In this document: positions 1 through 6,243 of the stretch, in pieces | How the letters are laid out: each line of letters opens with the position of its first letter | Numbering within the stretch: position 1 is the stretch's first letter | Source: Patescibacteria group bacterium UBA6164 | GTDB taxonomy: Bacteria > Patescibacteriota > Gracilibacteria > BD1-5 > UBA6164 | Direction: 5' to 3' | Assembly: GCA_002422305.1 (NCBI GenBank) | Contig: DIUG01000056.1 | Span: 1-8,001, forward strand | DNA length: 8,001 nt | Translations under genes and position numbers: made by a program | Notes under the pieces: generated by a model | Seen by the model: the letters and a program-made list of their open reading frames with translations, nothing else | What the model was told of the DNA's origin: nothing | Database searches by the model: none

Positions 1-57
1 TTAACAGCATTATTACTTAAATATCATTCTACTGGATATGTGAAATTTGAAATATTT
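1..57. repeat. 57-bp exact direct repeat, copy 1 (domain 2 of surface protein)
   Basis: Identical base for base to 520-576 over all 57 bases; divergence begins at the next base. The repeat may extend left beyond the window. It encodes the segment NISNFTYPVEGYLSNNAV(K) in the second binding-like domain. Confidence 0.95.
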
Positions 58-743
58 GTACCCCGAGAATTTTTTAACCAGTTTTTAGGAATATTTCAGT
101 CTATTACTTCTAATGTAGAATTTAAAATAAAATTATTAGAAATAACTATTGGAGGTGATTCAATTGGAATAATGGGTTCATCCGGAATAATAGGATTATT
201 TTCAATTATTTTAGAATAAAGATTTACATTATCAATAACTAAAAATCATACTTTATTTATTATATGAAAAATTGTTAATGAAACTACATCTTGTGGAGTA
301 GTAAAATCTATTTTGAATTCTTTCCAAGAACTAGAAGTAGGTACTAATCATAAATATTTATATATATATGTTCAATTAGATAATTTATATCTAGCTACTA
401 TACTTGTATCAACATTAGAATTATACATATCTGAAAATACATAATCTCACCCTGGAATAACTGGAACATCTTCAAAATACCATTTTGCATCTCCATCAGA
501 ATAAGTTTTAATCTCTACCTTAACAGCATTATTACTTAAATATCATTCTACTGGATATGTGAAATTTGAAATATTTTTTCCCCATCAACCAATAAACCAA
601 CCTTGAGGACTATTTAAATTAGATATTTCAAAATCATTATTTTGAATAAGATTATTTCAATCAGCAAATACTGAACTAGTATCTTTAAATAAAGAAAATA
701 TCGATATTATAATAGTAATAAAAATTAAAAATATATTTTTCAT
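1..743 (-). CDS. Secreted protein with repeated carbohydrate-binding-like domains (3' end outside window)
   Basis: With TGA read as Gly, 247 codons are visible and the gene runs off the left edge, so the C-terminus is missing. The N-terminus (MKNIFLIFITIIISIFSLF, then SVFA|D) is a typical signal peptide with likely cleavage near residue 27, so the protein is exported. Residues about 29-177 look like a CBM4/9-type beta-sandwich: NLIQNNDFE at the start, GW near 48, paired W and F positions, and an IDNVNLYS ending. A proline-rich linker (about 182-200, PIIPDEPIIPIESPP) leads into a second copy that starts near 203 (NNFILNSTLE) and repeats NISNFTYPVEGYLSNNAV exactly. Such modules usually bind polysaccharide or act as adhesion domains at the surface; the ligand here is unknown. 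The gene lies downstream of radA on the same strand but has its own probable promoter. The family is recognised from pattern only, so a generic jelly-roll surface domain is an alternative. Confidence 0.7.
520..576. repeat. 57-bp exact direct repeat, copy 2 (domain 1 of surface protein)
   Basis: Exact match to positions 1-57, in the same reading frame of the same gene. The rest of the two domains is clearly diverged at DNA level, so this block was copied recently or homogenised by gene conversion. Confidence 0.95.
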
Positions 744-861
744 AATAAAAATAATTATAAATTATGTTTAATTTCAATAAATAAAATTAAACAAATAATA
801 ATAAACTTAAATAAAAATAAATATTTTAAAATTTAAACAAAATAAATTGTTAATAATTTTT

Positions 862-889
862 ATTATATCACTTTTTTATATAAAGCAAA
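862..889 (-). promoter_or_regulatory. Probable promoter of the secreted-protein gene
   Basis: On the minus strand there is an extended -10 element, TGATATAAT, with TATAAT at 867-862. A weak -35, TTGCTT, lies at 888-883, 15 nt away (TTTGCT, 16 nt away, is an alternative). It sits in the gap between radA and the secreted-protein gene and implies a leader of roughly 110 nt. The rest of the gap 744-951 is AT-rich with no gene. Confidence 0.45.
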
Positions 890-951
890 TTTTTTTGGGC
901 AATTATGTTAATTACCATTTTTAATTTTCATAAATATTTAATTAAATTAAA

Positions 952-2283
952 TTAAAGTTTTTCACTTAGCTTTTTTACTAATTCATTAATTGTATTAATA
1001 TTAATAATTATAGAACTTTTACTTTTAAAATCATTTATTGGAGTAAAAATATATTTAAATCACATTTTTTCAGCTTCTTTTATTCTCCTTTCTAAATGAA
1101 TAGGCTTTTTTATATTTCATGTTAAAGATATTTCTCATAAATAAATAGTGTCTTTGGGTAATGTTTTTTCTAGTTTACTAGAAATTATAGAAGCAGCTAA
1201 ACTTAAATCTATTCATGGTTCTTCTATTTTTAATCATCTTGCTATATTTGTATAAACATCATGGCTTTCTAATTTTATATTAGAATATTTACCTAAAACA
1301 GCAACTATTAAATCTAGTTTTGAACTATTTATTCATCTAGCTGATCTTTTAGGATAGCCGAATTTTGTATATGTAGTCAAACTTTCCGTTTCTATTATTA
1401 TAGGTCTAGTTCATTCTATAGTTATAGATAAACTAGATCATATAGTAGGAATAGAAGAATTTATAAATTCTAATCATGGATTTTGTAAGTCTGATAAACC
1501 TTTTTCTCACATTGTAAAAAGTCATATTTCTGAAGTAGCTCAAAATCTATTTTTAAGTCATCTAAGTATTCTTATATTATCATACTTATCTCATTCAAAA
1601 TACAACACAACATCAACCATATGTTCTAATGTTTTTGGTCAAGCTAGATTTCAGTCTTTAGTTATATGTCATATTATAAAAATAGCTGTATTTGTAGTTT
1701 TTGCATATGAAACAAGTAATTCTGTTATATATCTTACTTGTGAAACACTTCAAGAAGTTGCGGTTATATTATTTGAGTGCATTACTGATATAGAATCTAT
1801 TATCAATAATTTACAAGGATTTTTTGATAGAGTTTCTAATATATTTTCTATACAACTTTCTCATAAAATTAACATATTATTTCATTTTATACCTAATCTA
1901 TCTGCTCTACTAGATATTTGATAAGGAGTTTCTTCTCATGAAACATATATTATTTTTTCATCAACCATATTTGATAATTGAATAGTTATTGTAGACTTTC
2001 ATATACCTGGTTCTCAAGAAAGTAATATAACACTTCAAGGAACTATTCAACCACCTAATACATTATTTAATTCACTAGATTTTGAAATAATCTTTTCTAA
2101 ATTATTATCTTTTTTTATATCAGTTACATTTGATAATTCTTTTATTTCTCATTTATTCATTGAAATATTTAAATTTCATATTTTTGTTTCTTTAAATTCT
2201 TTTAGAGAATTCCAATTTTTACAAAAAGGACATTGTCATTGCCATTTAATAGATTCATTTCAACAATCACTACAAAGATACAT
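952..2283 (-). CDS. radA: DNA repair protein RadA/Sms
   Basis: 443 residues, the normal length for RadA, an ATPase that works with RecA in recombinational repair by promoting branch migration of recombination intermediates. Domains in order: a C4 zinc finger (C4, C7, C18, C21, with the usual KWQGQCPxC); a RecA-like ATPase with Walker A GEPGIGKST at 90-98 and Walker B LLIIDS at 159-164; the RadA-specific KNRFG motif at 244-248; and a Lon-protease-like C-terminal domain with the conserved tract EPGIDLSLAASIISS near 355-369. All three glycines of the Walker A loop's PGIGK region or its flanks that use TGA fit only if TGA is Gly. An in-frame TAA two codons upstream of the ATG fixes the start. It is divergent from the OB-domain gene and has no neighbour partner such as disA. 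Identification is secure. Confidence 0.97.
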
Positions 2284-2313
2284 AAGTTTTTAGTTAATTT
2301 TAAGTATATAACT

Positions 2314-2340
2314 AGTATATAGTAAAAATAAAAAAAGCAA
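2314..2340 (-). promoter_or_regulatory. Possible radA promoter
   Basis: On the minus strand TATACT (2319-2314) lies 15 nt downstream of TTGCTT (2340-2335), the same -35 hexamer and spacing seen before the secreted-protein gene. A second TATACT occurs nearer the start at 2308-2303. The AT-rich background makes the call weak. Confidence 0.35.
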
Positions 2341-2415
2341 GTAAAAATAAAAATTGATTTTTATTATATTTTAAATAAAATCTAGTATAGAAAATAATTT
2401 TTAAAATTAAGGTAA

Positions 2416-3117
2416 ATGACAAAAATAAAAGAAAATGAATTAATGGTTTGAAAATTTCAATGAGGTGAAAATTTCGGTTTTTTTATACCAACTGATAGAG
2501 ATTATTATGGATGAGATTTTTATGTTAGTAAAGAAAATTTTTGATTGGCTCAAGATTGAGATAAGGTAGATGCTAGAGAGCTTAAAATATCCAAATGAAA
2601 AAAACCTGAAGTAAAAATTATAAAAGCTTATTGAAGAGAAGTTCAAAAAAAGCCTAAATTTATAGAATGAATTTATTCTTGATGAGATTGAAATTTTGGT
2701 TTCATAGATGTTGAATGAAATGATAAATGATTTTTTGTTTATGGTAAAAAGAAAAATTGAGCAAAAGATTGAGATAAAGTAAAAGCAGAAATAGTAGATT
2801 TTAATGGTAGAAAAGAAGCTGTAGTAGTAAAAATATTTAAATGAAAAGAAGAATTAATTATTTGAAAATATAATGATAAAGAAAATTTTTGATTTGTTAT
2901 ACCAGAAAAAAAATGACTAATTAAAGAAGAATTAATAGAGCAAAATAATACACTAATACAAAAAGAAAATAAATGGACAATTTGAGATATATTTATAGCT
3001 TGATCTAGAAAAAATTGAGCAAAAAATTGAGATATAGTAGAGGTTCAAATAATAAAAAGATGAGGGAAAAATGCTGAATGAGTTATTACTAAAATAATAA
3101 AAACAGAACAAATATAA
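2416..3117 (+). CDS. Triple OB-fold (RNase R/II-type cold-shock-like) RNA-binding protein without nuclease domain
   Basis: 233 residues with TGA as Gly. Three tandem copies of the OB domain found at the N-terminus of RNase R/RNase II can be read. Copy 1 (about 11-72) has GKFQGGENFGFFIP, DFYVSKENF and GLAQDGDKVDAR. Copy 2 (about 84-142) has EGIYSGGDGNFGFID and NGAKDGDKVKAEI. Copy 3 (about 148-227) has GKYNDKENFGFVIP, DIFIAGS and NGAKNGDIVEVQI, with a roughly 20-residue insertion. NFGF corresponds to the RNA-binding RNP1-like strand and GAxxGDxV to the closing strand of the family. No RNB catalytic domain follows: the gene ends with TAA. The protein probably binds single-stranded RNA or nucleic acid in the cytoplasm; whether it partners a separate nuclease or acts as a cold-shock-like chaperone is unknown. 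A TAA directly before the ATG rules out an upstream start, and AAGG just upstream is a weak ribosome binding site. ATG at 2443 is an alternative start that would lose only residues before domain 1. Confidence 0.75.
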
Positions 3118-3121
3118 AAAA

Positions 3122-3235
3122 ATGGCTACTTTTAAATATAAAAAACTTTAGCAAAATCAAATTAATTTAATTTTGTATCGTCCCACTCAAATCCGACCAC
3201 CTAAAAAGGTTAAAAAACAGCATACTAAAGAGTAA
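3122..3235 (+). pseudogene. Possible broken mini-ORF with atypical codons
   Basis: An ATG at 3122, five bases after the previous stop, opens MATFKYKKL, then an in-frame TAG (3149-3151), then 27 more codons (QNQINLILYRPTQIRPPKKVKKQHTKE) to TAA. The second half is a local GC island and uses CGT, CGA and CCC, while the neighbouring genes use mostly AGA and A/T-rich proline codons. It may be a remnant of a small basic protein of foreign origin, or part of a non-coding RNA that happens to be open. I do not recognise a family. Confidence 0.2.
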
Positions 3236-3304
3236 AACAAGTCAAAAAAACAGAATATTTTTTTTACTAAAATTCATAGAGATTAACTATGGCTTGTTAA
3301 TGCT
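3219..3304. other. Nested inverted repeats, possible structured RNA
   Basis: Within the gene-poor stretch 3118-3398 several complementary blocks nest in order: AGCAT (3219-3223) with ATGCT (3300-3304), AACAAG (3236-3241) with CTTGTT (3293-3298), and CATAG (3275-3279) with CTATG (3287-3291). A perfect 12-bp palindrome, CTATTTAAATAG, follows at 3303-3314. Upstream, ACCTAAAAAGGT at about 3200-3211 resembles the CRISPR repeat core. Strand and function are unknown, and no known RNA family is recognised. It could also be an end of a decayed mobile element. Confidence 0.25.
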
Positions 3305-3398
3305 ATTTAAATAGAAATAAATAATTATCAAAAAATAGAAAAAATTAGTTGTAAAAACTAAATAAAAACTATATATTTTAACAAATAATTATTTATCT

Positions 3399-3782
3399 AT
3401 GATCGATATGAAAATAACAAGATTAAGAAGCCATCTAAAAGAAACATGATATATGCGAGTGAAAAAGAAAAATATAAACACTGATTTGAAATATAAAATC
3501 TATGAAGCATATAATGAGAAGTGTAAAAAACAGTCAAAAAATAAGTTCTGTGAGTATTTAAAAGAGTTTTGAATATGAAAGACTACAATCAAAGAAATAA
3601 TGCAAATATGAGATAAAAATAATCCAAAATCATTGGAATTTTCATTTTGGGAAAATTATGAAAAAAATAACTATAAAACAAGATATAAAAATACAAATAG
3701 AACAAAGAAAATAGCTATATTAACAGAAGAACAAACGAAATATATAATAGAATTAAAGCTTAACTTAATTGTATTGCCATAA
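3399..3782 (+). CDS. Short basic HTH-like protein, possible N-terminal remnant of a transposase
   Basis: 127 codons with TGA as Gly (124 if the second ATG at 3408 is used). The protein is lysine-rich. Residues around 45-70 (KNKFCEYLKEFGIGKTTIKEIMQIG) look like a helix-turn-helix. A later segment with RYKNTNRTKK and LTEEQTKYIIELK resembles the linker after the HTH in IS481-like DDE transposases. No DDE catalytic core follows: the frame closes 19 bases before the first CRISPR repeat, so if this is a transposase about two thirds is missing. Codon use (more AAG, GAG, CAG, CGA) differs from the neighbours, consistent with foreign origin. The gene is not convincingly assignable; an intact small DNA-binding protein remains possible. 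No ribosome binding site is evident. Confidence 0.45.
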
Positions 3783-3800
3783 ACACGGAGTAAGTTTATG
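3778..3800. other. Inverted repeat abutting the left end of the CRISPR array
   Basis: CATAAAC (3778-3784) and GTTTATG (3794-3800) form a perfect 7-bp inverted repeat with a 9-nt loop, ending one base before the first repeat. If the array is transcribed leftward, this hairpin would lie just past the last repeat. There is no T-run after it on either strand, so it is not a standard intrinsic terminator. Confidence 0.35.
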
Positions 3801-3801
3801 A

Positions 3802-4588
3802 GTTTCGACGACCTTTAAAAAGGTCTTTTCTTTTATGAAAATGGATAAGAAGAAAGAAGCTCATCTTGAGCTTCAGTTTCGACGACCTTTAAAAAGGTCT
3901 TTTCTTTTATTATAATAAAAAAATATATTATATCTTATAACACTTTTAAAGTTTCGACGACCTTTAAAAAGGTCTTTTCTTTTATAAAATAAAAAATTAT
4001 TTAAATAAAAAATTCTTTATCTTAGGTTTCGACGACCTTTAAAAAGGTCTTTTCTTTTATATATTAATAATTTACCTTATTAACTTTACAGTTTGAGTTA
4101 GTTTCGACGACCTTTAAAAAGGTCTTTTCTTTTATTGAGAACATTTTGAATATTATAAAGAGAAGGCAGATAAGTTTCGACGACCTTTAAAAAGGTCTTT
4201 TCTTTTATAAAAACAATTCAAGCAATCAATGGATTAAATCCTAACCGTTTCGACGACCTTTAAAAAGGTCTTTTCTTTTATAAGATGAAGTGAAAGACTT
4301 CATAGAATCAAACAAAATCTTTAGTTTCGACGACCTTTAAAAAGGTCTTTTCTTTTATTTAGATTTTTAGCTTGACCATTAATATATTGGGAAAGTCAAG
4401 GTTTCGACGACCTTTAAAAAGGTCTTTTCTTTTATAGAGCAAAACTACTTGTTTCTATATTAAAATATAGTAAACATGTTTCGACGACCTTTAAAAAGGT
4501 CTTTTCTTTTATCCATCTTAACAGATGGCTTGAATGCTAAAAAAGCATTCAAAGTTTCGACGACCTTTAAAAAGGTCTTTTCTTTTAT
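3802..4588 (-). CRISPR. CRISPR array, 11 identical 35-bp repeats and 10 spacers
   Basis: Repeats begin at 3802, 3876, 3951, 4026, 4101, 4174, 4247, 4324, 4401, 4478 and 4554. All are identical over 35 bases, with no degenerate terminal copy. Spacers are 38-42 nt. On the plus strand the repeat starts GTTTCGACGACC and ends TTTTCTTTTAT. On the minus strand it contains the hairpin GACCTTTTTAAAGGTC followed by exactly eight bases, GTCGAAAC, to the repeat end. That arrangement (hairpin, then an 8-nt 5' handle ending GAAAC) is what Cas6 leaves in type I and III systems. I therefore infer leftward transcription, the leader at 4589-4715, and the newest spacer at 4513-4553. Spacer length fits type III or some type I systems better than Cas9 or Cas12a arrays. 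No effector gene lies in the window, so the type is unproven. cas1 and cas2 lie nearby on the same inferred strand. Confidence 0.97.
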
Positions 4589-4715
4589 AGGTATTATTTT
4601 TAGTGGCTCAAAATAGAGATAAATCAAGTGTATTTTCGAGTGTTTTATTAATTCTTAATAAATTCATAAAAATATTATAGAAAATAGTTTAATTCTTGTG
4701 TTAATATAGCCATGC
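4589..4715 (-). promoter_or_regulatory. Probable CRISPR leader with promoter
   Basis: This AT-rich, gene-free stretch lies between the right-most repeat and the hairpins that end the cas/toxin operon. On the minus strand TATAAT (4679-4674) lies 19 nt downstream of TTAACA (4704-4699). A transcript from it would start near 4667 and enter the array after about 80 nt. The orientation agrees with the repeat hairpin and GTCGAAAC handle. Confidence 0.5.
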
Positions 4716-4739
4716 GAGTAAAATAATTAATTTTTACTC
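4716..4739. other. Inverted repeat between leader and operon terminator
   Basis: GAGTAAAA and TTTTTACTC form a near-symmetric inverted repeat (8 bp perfect at the outer arms, GAGTAAAA/TTTTACTC, with an AT-rich centre). No T-run follows on either strand. It may insulate the array from the operon or bind a protein at the leader. Confidence 0.35.
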
Positions 4740-4740
4740 A

Positions 4741-4776
4741 AAAAAATAACAAAAATATTATATCTATTTTTGTTAT
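4741..4776 (-). terminator. Intrinsic terminator of the cas1-cas2-toxin operon
   Basis: On the minus strand a perfect 12-bp stem, ATAACAAAAATA / TATTTTTGTTAT, with loop GATATAA is followed by a run of T (4746-4741). It begins nine bases after the toxin stop. The stem is AT-rich, as expected here. Its first arm is part of a repeat shared with the cas2 3' end. Confidence 0.65.
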
Positions 4777-4796
4777 AAAATCAATTATGTATCAAA
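4756..4796 (-). repeat. Imperfect 41-nt direct repeat, copy at toxin 3' end
   Basis: Read on the minus strand, 34 of 41 bases match 5876-5916. The core TTGATTTT-(A/G)-TAACAAAAATAGATAT is 25 nt with one mismatch. The copies keep codon phase: cas2 ends TTT GAT GAT TTC TTG ATT TTG TAA, while the toxin ends TTT GAT ACA TAA followed by TTG ATT TTA TAA. In this copy the terminator hairpin is complete. Confidence 0.85.
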
Positions 4797-5576
4797 ATTA
4801 TTATTTCAAATTATTTTTAATGCTTCTTTTTCTAAATAATTTTCTATTTCTTGATCTGATGGATAATCATTTATTATATATTCTACATTTTCAGTTTTAT
4901 CCCAATCTTTTGATATTAATTGTTCCAAAATAGCTTCTCTATTAAATATATTTATATAATATTTAGATTCAGCTAATACTAATAATTCTTCTAAATTTTT
5001 ATTTAAATATTTGATTAAAAAATATAAATCAACAGCATCTTTCCATTTTTTTCTTGAAATCATAGCAAATAATTTCATAGAAACAAGTTCTTCTAGTGTA
5101 GCTATTCTAAGTCATCATAATATATAATTATTTCACTTTATTAATATTTGTTGATTATCATAAAGTACTCTATAATAATTAATTAATGATAATTTTACTC
5201 AATTAATATTTACATGTATTTCATCTTGATTATGGAACTCTATTCATGAAAAATTCTTTTTATCAATATCACTTACTTCTAATCAATATTTAGATATCCT
5301 AATTACAAAATCTGAAAATTTTCATTGCGAAATATTAGAAAAAAAATCGAAATCTATACTTTTTCTATGTCATAAGTATAATGCAATCGCTGTTCATCAA
5401 GCTAAAAAATGTGTAGTAGATAAATCTGCTAATAATTCTTTAAATTTTATCTGATTATGATCTAATACCTTTAAAGAAATATCATCATAAACAATATCTT
5501 TTATATCATTTATTACTATTTGTTTAGATTCTTGTTTTTTATTTCAGATAAACAAATTTATTAATTTTTTAAACAT
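4785..5576 (-). CDS. AbiEii/AbiGii-family nucleotidyltransferase toxin
   Basis: 263 residues with TGA as Gly. The polymerase-beta-like nucleotidyltransferase core is clear: THFLAGGTAIALYLGHRKSIDFDFF at about 55-79 gives the GG pair (60-61), the GHR-S element and the two metal-binding aspartates D75 and D77. The second conserved block, EELVSMKLFAMISRKKWKDAVDLYFL at about 162-187, carries the family's K168, R-K-x-x-K-D and D183. AbiEii/MenT-type enzymes transfer nucleotides to tRNA or other targets and act as toxins in type IV-like toxin-antitoxin or phage abortive-infection systems; the target here cannot be read. It follows a small partner gene with a 6-nt gap and ends the cas1-cas2 operon. 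The last codons (TTT GAT) and the sequence beyond the stop match the end of cas2, suggesting a recombination boundary. The active-site residues look intact. Confidence 0.88.
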
Positions 5577-5582
5577 ATATTT

Positions 5583-5846
5583 TTATAAATAATTAACTTT
5601 TTTTTCTTCAAATAAAGTATTGATAAACGATTTTCTTCTGGGTTTTAATGAATATGAATCATTTTTAATTAAAGAGTATCATTTTTCTAATTCATTTGTA
5701 TCAAAATTTTTAAATACATAATAAACTTCATATATACTTCATTTAGTCATAATATATGATAATTTAGTTTCTTTACTAATATTTCATTTATCAGTTGACC
5801 ACCAATTATATTTTTCAGCAAATTCAAGATTTTTATCAAGTTTCAT
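5583..5846 (-). CDS. Small antitoxin-like partner of the nucleotidyltransferase (DUF6922-like)
   Basis: 87 residues: MKLDKNLEFAEKYNWWSTDK, then a helical middle (SYIMTKGSIYEVYYVFKNFDTNELEKGYSLI) and a tail with LKPRRKSFINTLF. The layout (WW-D near the start, a G-x-x-x-(E/D) turn, an aromatic Y/F, a basic C-terminal KPRRKSF) resembles the DUF6922-type proteins commonly encoded just before AbiEii-like toxins. I recognise the pattern, not a specific homolog. Placement immediately upstream with a 6-nt gap supports a cognate antitoxin, possibly also an autorepressor. Two of its glycines are TGA. The start is the first ATG after the gap from cas2. A stand-alone regulator of the cas operon is the alternative. 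Confidence 0.6.
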
Positions 5847-5873
5847 AAATTTATATTTATTTATATAATTATA

Positions 5874-5904
5874 ATTATAATATCTATTTTTGTTACAAAA
5901 TCAA
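5874..5904 (-). promoter_or_regulatory. Possible internal promoter for the toxin-antitoxin pair
   Basis: On the minus strand TTGATT (5904-5899) and TATAAT (5879-5874) are 19 nt apart, overlapping the last codons of cas2. A start near 5867 would leave a roughly 20-nt leader before the antitoxin ATG. The spacing is suboptimal and the region AT-rich, so this is weak evidence that the pair can be expressed without the cas promoter. Confidence 0.3.
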
Positions 5905-5916
5905 GAAATCATCAAA
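5876..5916 (-). repeat. Imperfect 41-nt direct repeat, copy at cas2 3' end
   Basis: This partner of 4756-4796 contains the last eight codons of cas2, including its stop, and the first arm of the terminator stem. The second arm of the stem is absent here and replaced by TTATAATTATAATT. The two copies exactly bound the antitoxin-toxin cassette. Confidence 0.85.
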
Positions 5917-6243
5917 ATAAGCCTGTTCATATCAATCTCATAATCAGTCAATCCTACCATCAAGATTTCATTCTCATACTTTTGATAATATGTAAAATTT
6001 CACACTATCTATATTTATTGAATCATCTCAATACTTTTTTCTTGCAAATTCTAACCGATGCGTGAGTGATTTCTTTAATGTTTGATATTGTGATTTAGTA
6101 AGTTCTACTTCGAATACAGATTTTTGCACTCTAAAACCATAGCTAGTAAGTATTTTTACGATTTTACTTCTAGCTTTATTATTAGATATATCATATGTTA
6201 TTGCTAAATAAATTTTTTCGCTACTTAATCTTAAAACCCTCAT
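5893..6243 (-). CDS. cas2: CRISPR-associated endonuclease Cas2
   Basis: 116 residues with TGA as Gly, a normal Cas2 size. Cas2 dimerises and bridges two Cas1 dimers in the spacer-integration complex. The ferredoxin-like first strand IYLAITYDIS (11-20) carries the conserved Asp D18. It is followed by ARSKIVKILTSYGFRVQKSVFEVEL (24-48), which holds the family's helix and the G-(F/Y)-R-x-Q-x-S-V-F-E motif, and later VKFYIL (81-86). The only ATG places the start 23 bases inside cas1, so translation is probably coupled; the first ten residues before IYLAITYDIS are an unusual N-terminal extension. The C-terminal tail (GNLDGRIDGLGDGYEQAYFDDFLIL) is Gly/Asp-rich and its last codons are duplicated at the toxin end. 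Assignment is secure. Confidence 0.95.

Noticed and set aside
899..918. Hairpin downstream of radA as a terminator
   Set aside because: The stem on the minus strand needs a G-U pair and no T-run follows, so it was not called.
2422..2436. Short anti-repeat-like match (ATAAAAGAAAA) to the repeat end
   Set aside because: It is only 11 A-rich bases, inside the start of a protein-coding gene, and expected by chance at this composition.
2440..2646. Minus-strand open frame of 68 codons
   Set aside because: It is antisense to the OB-domain gene and is a Phe/Ser/Ile-rich shadow of AT-rich coding sequence.
3170..3215. tRNA 3'-half-like sequence (TCAAATCCGACCACC)
   Set aside because: No acceptor, D or anticodon arm could be fitted on either strand.
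3801..4590. Type II or V-A (Cas9/Cas12a) array with plus-strand transcription
   Set aside because: The repeat lacks the Cas12a GTAGAT ending, spacers are too long, I found no convincing anti-repeat for a tracrRNA, and the minus strand gives hairpin plus an 8-nt handle.
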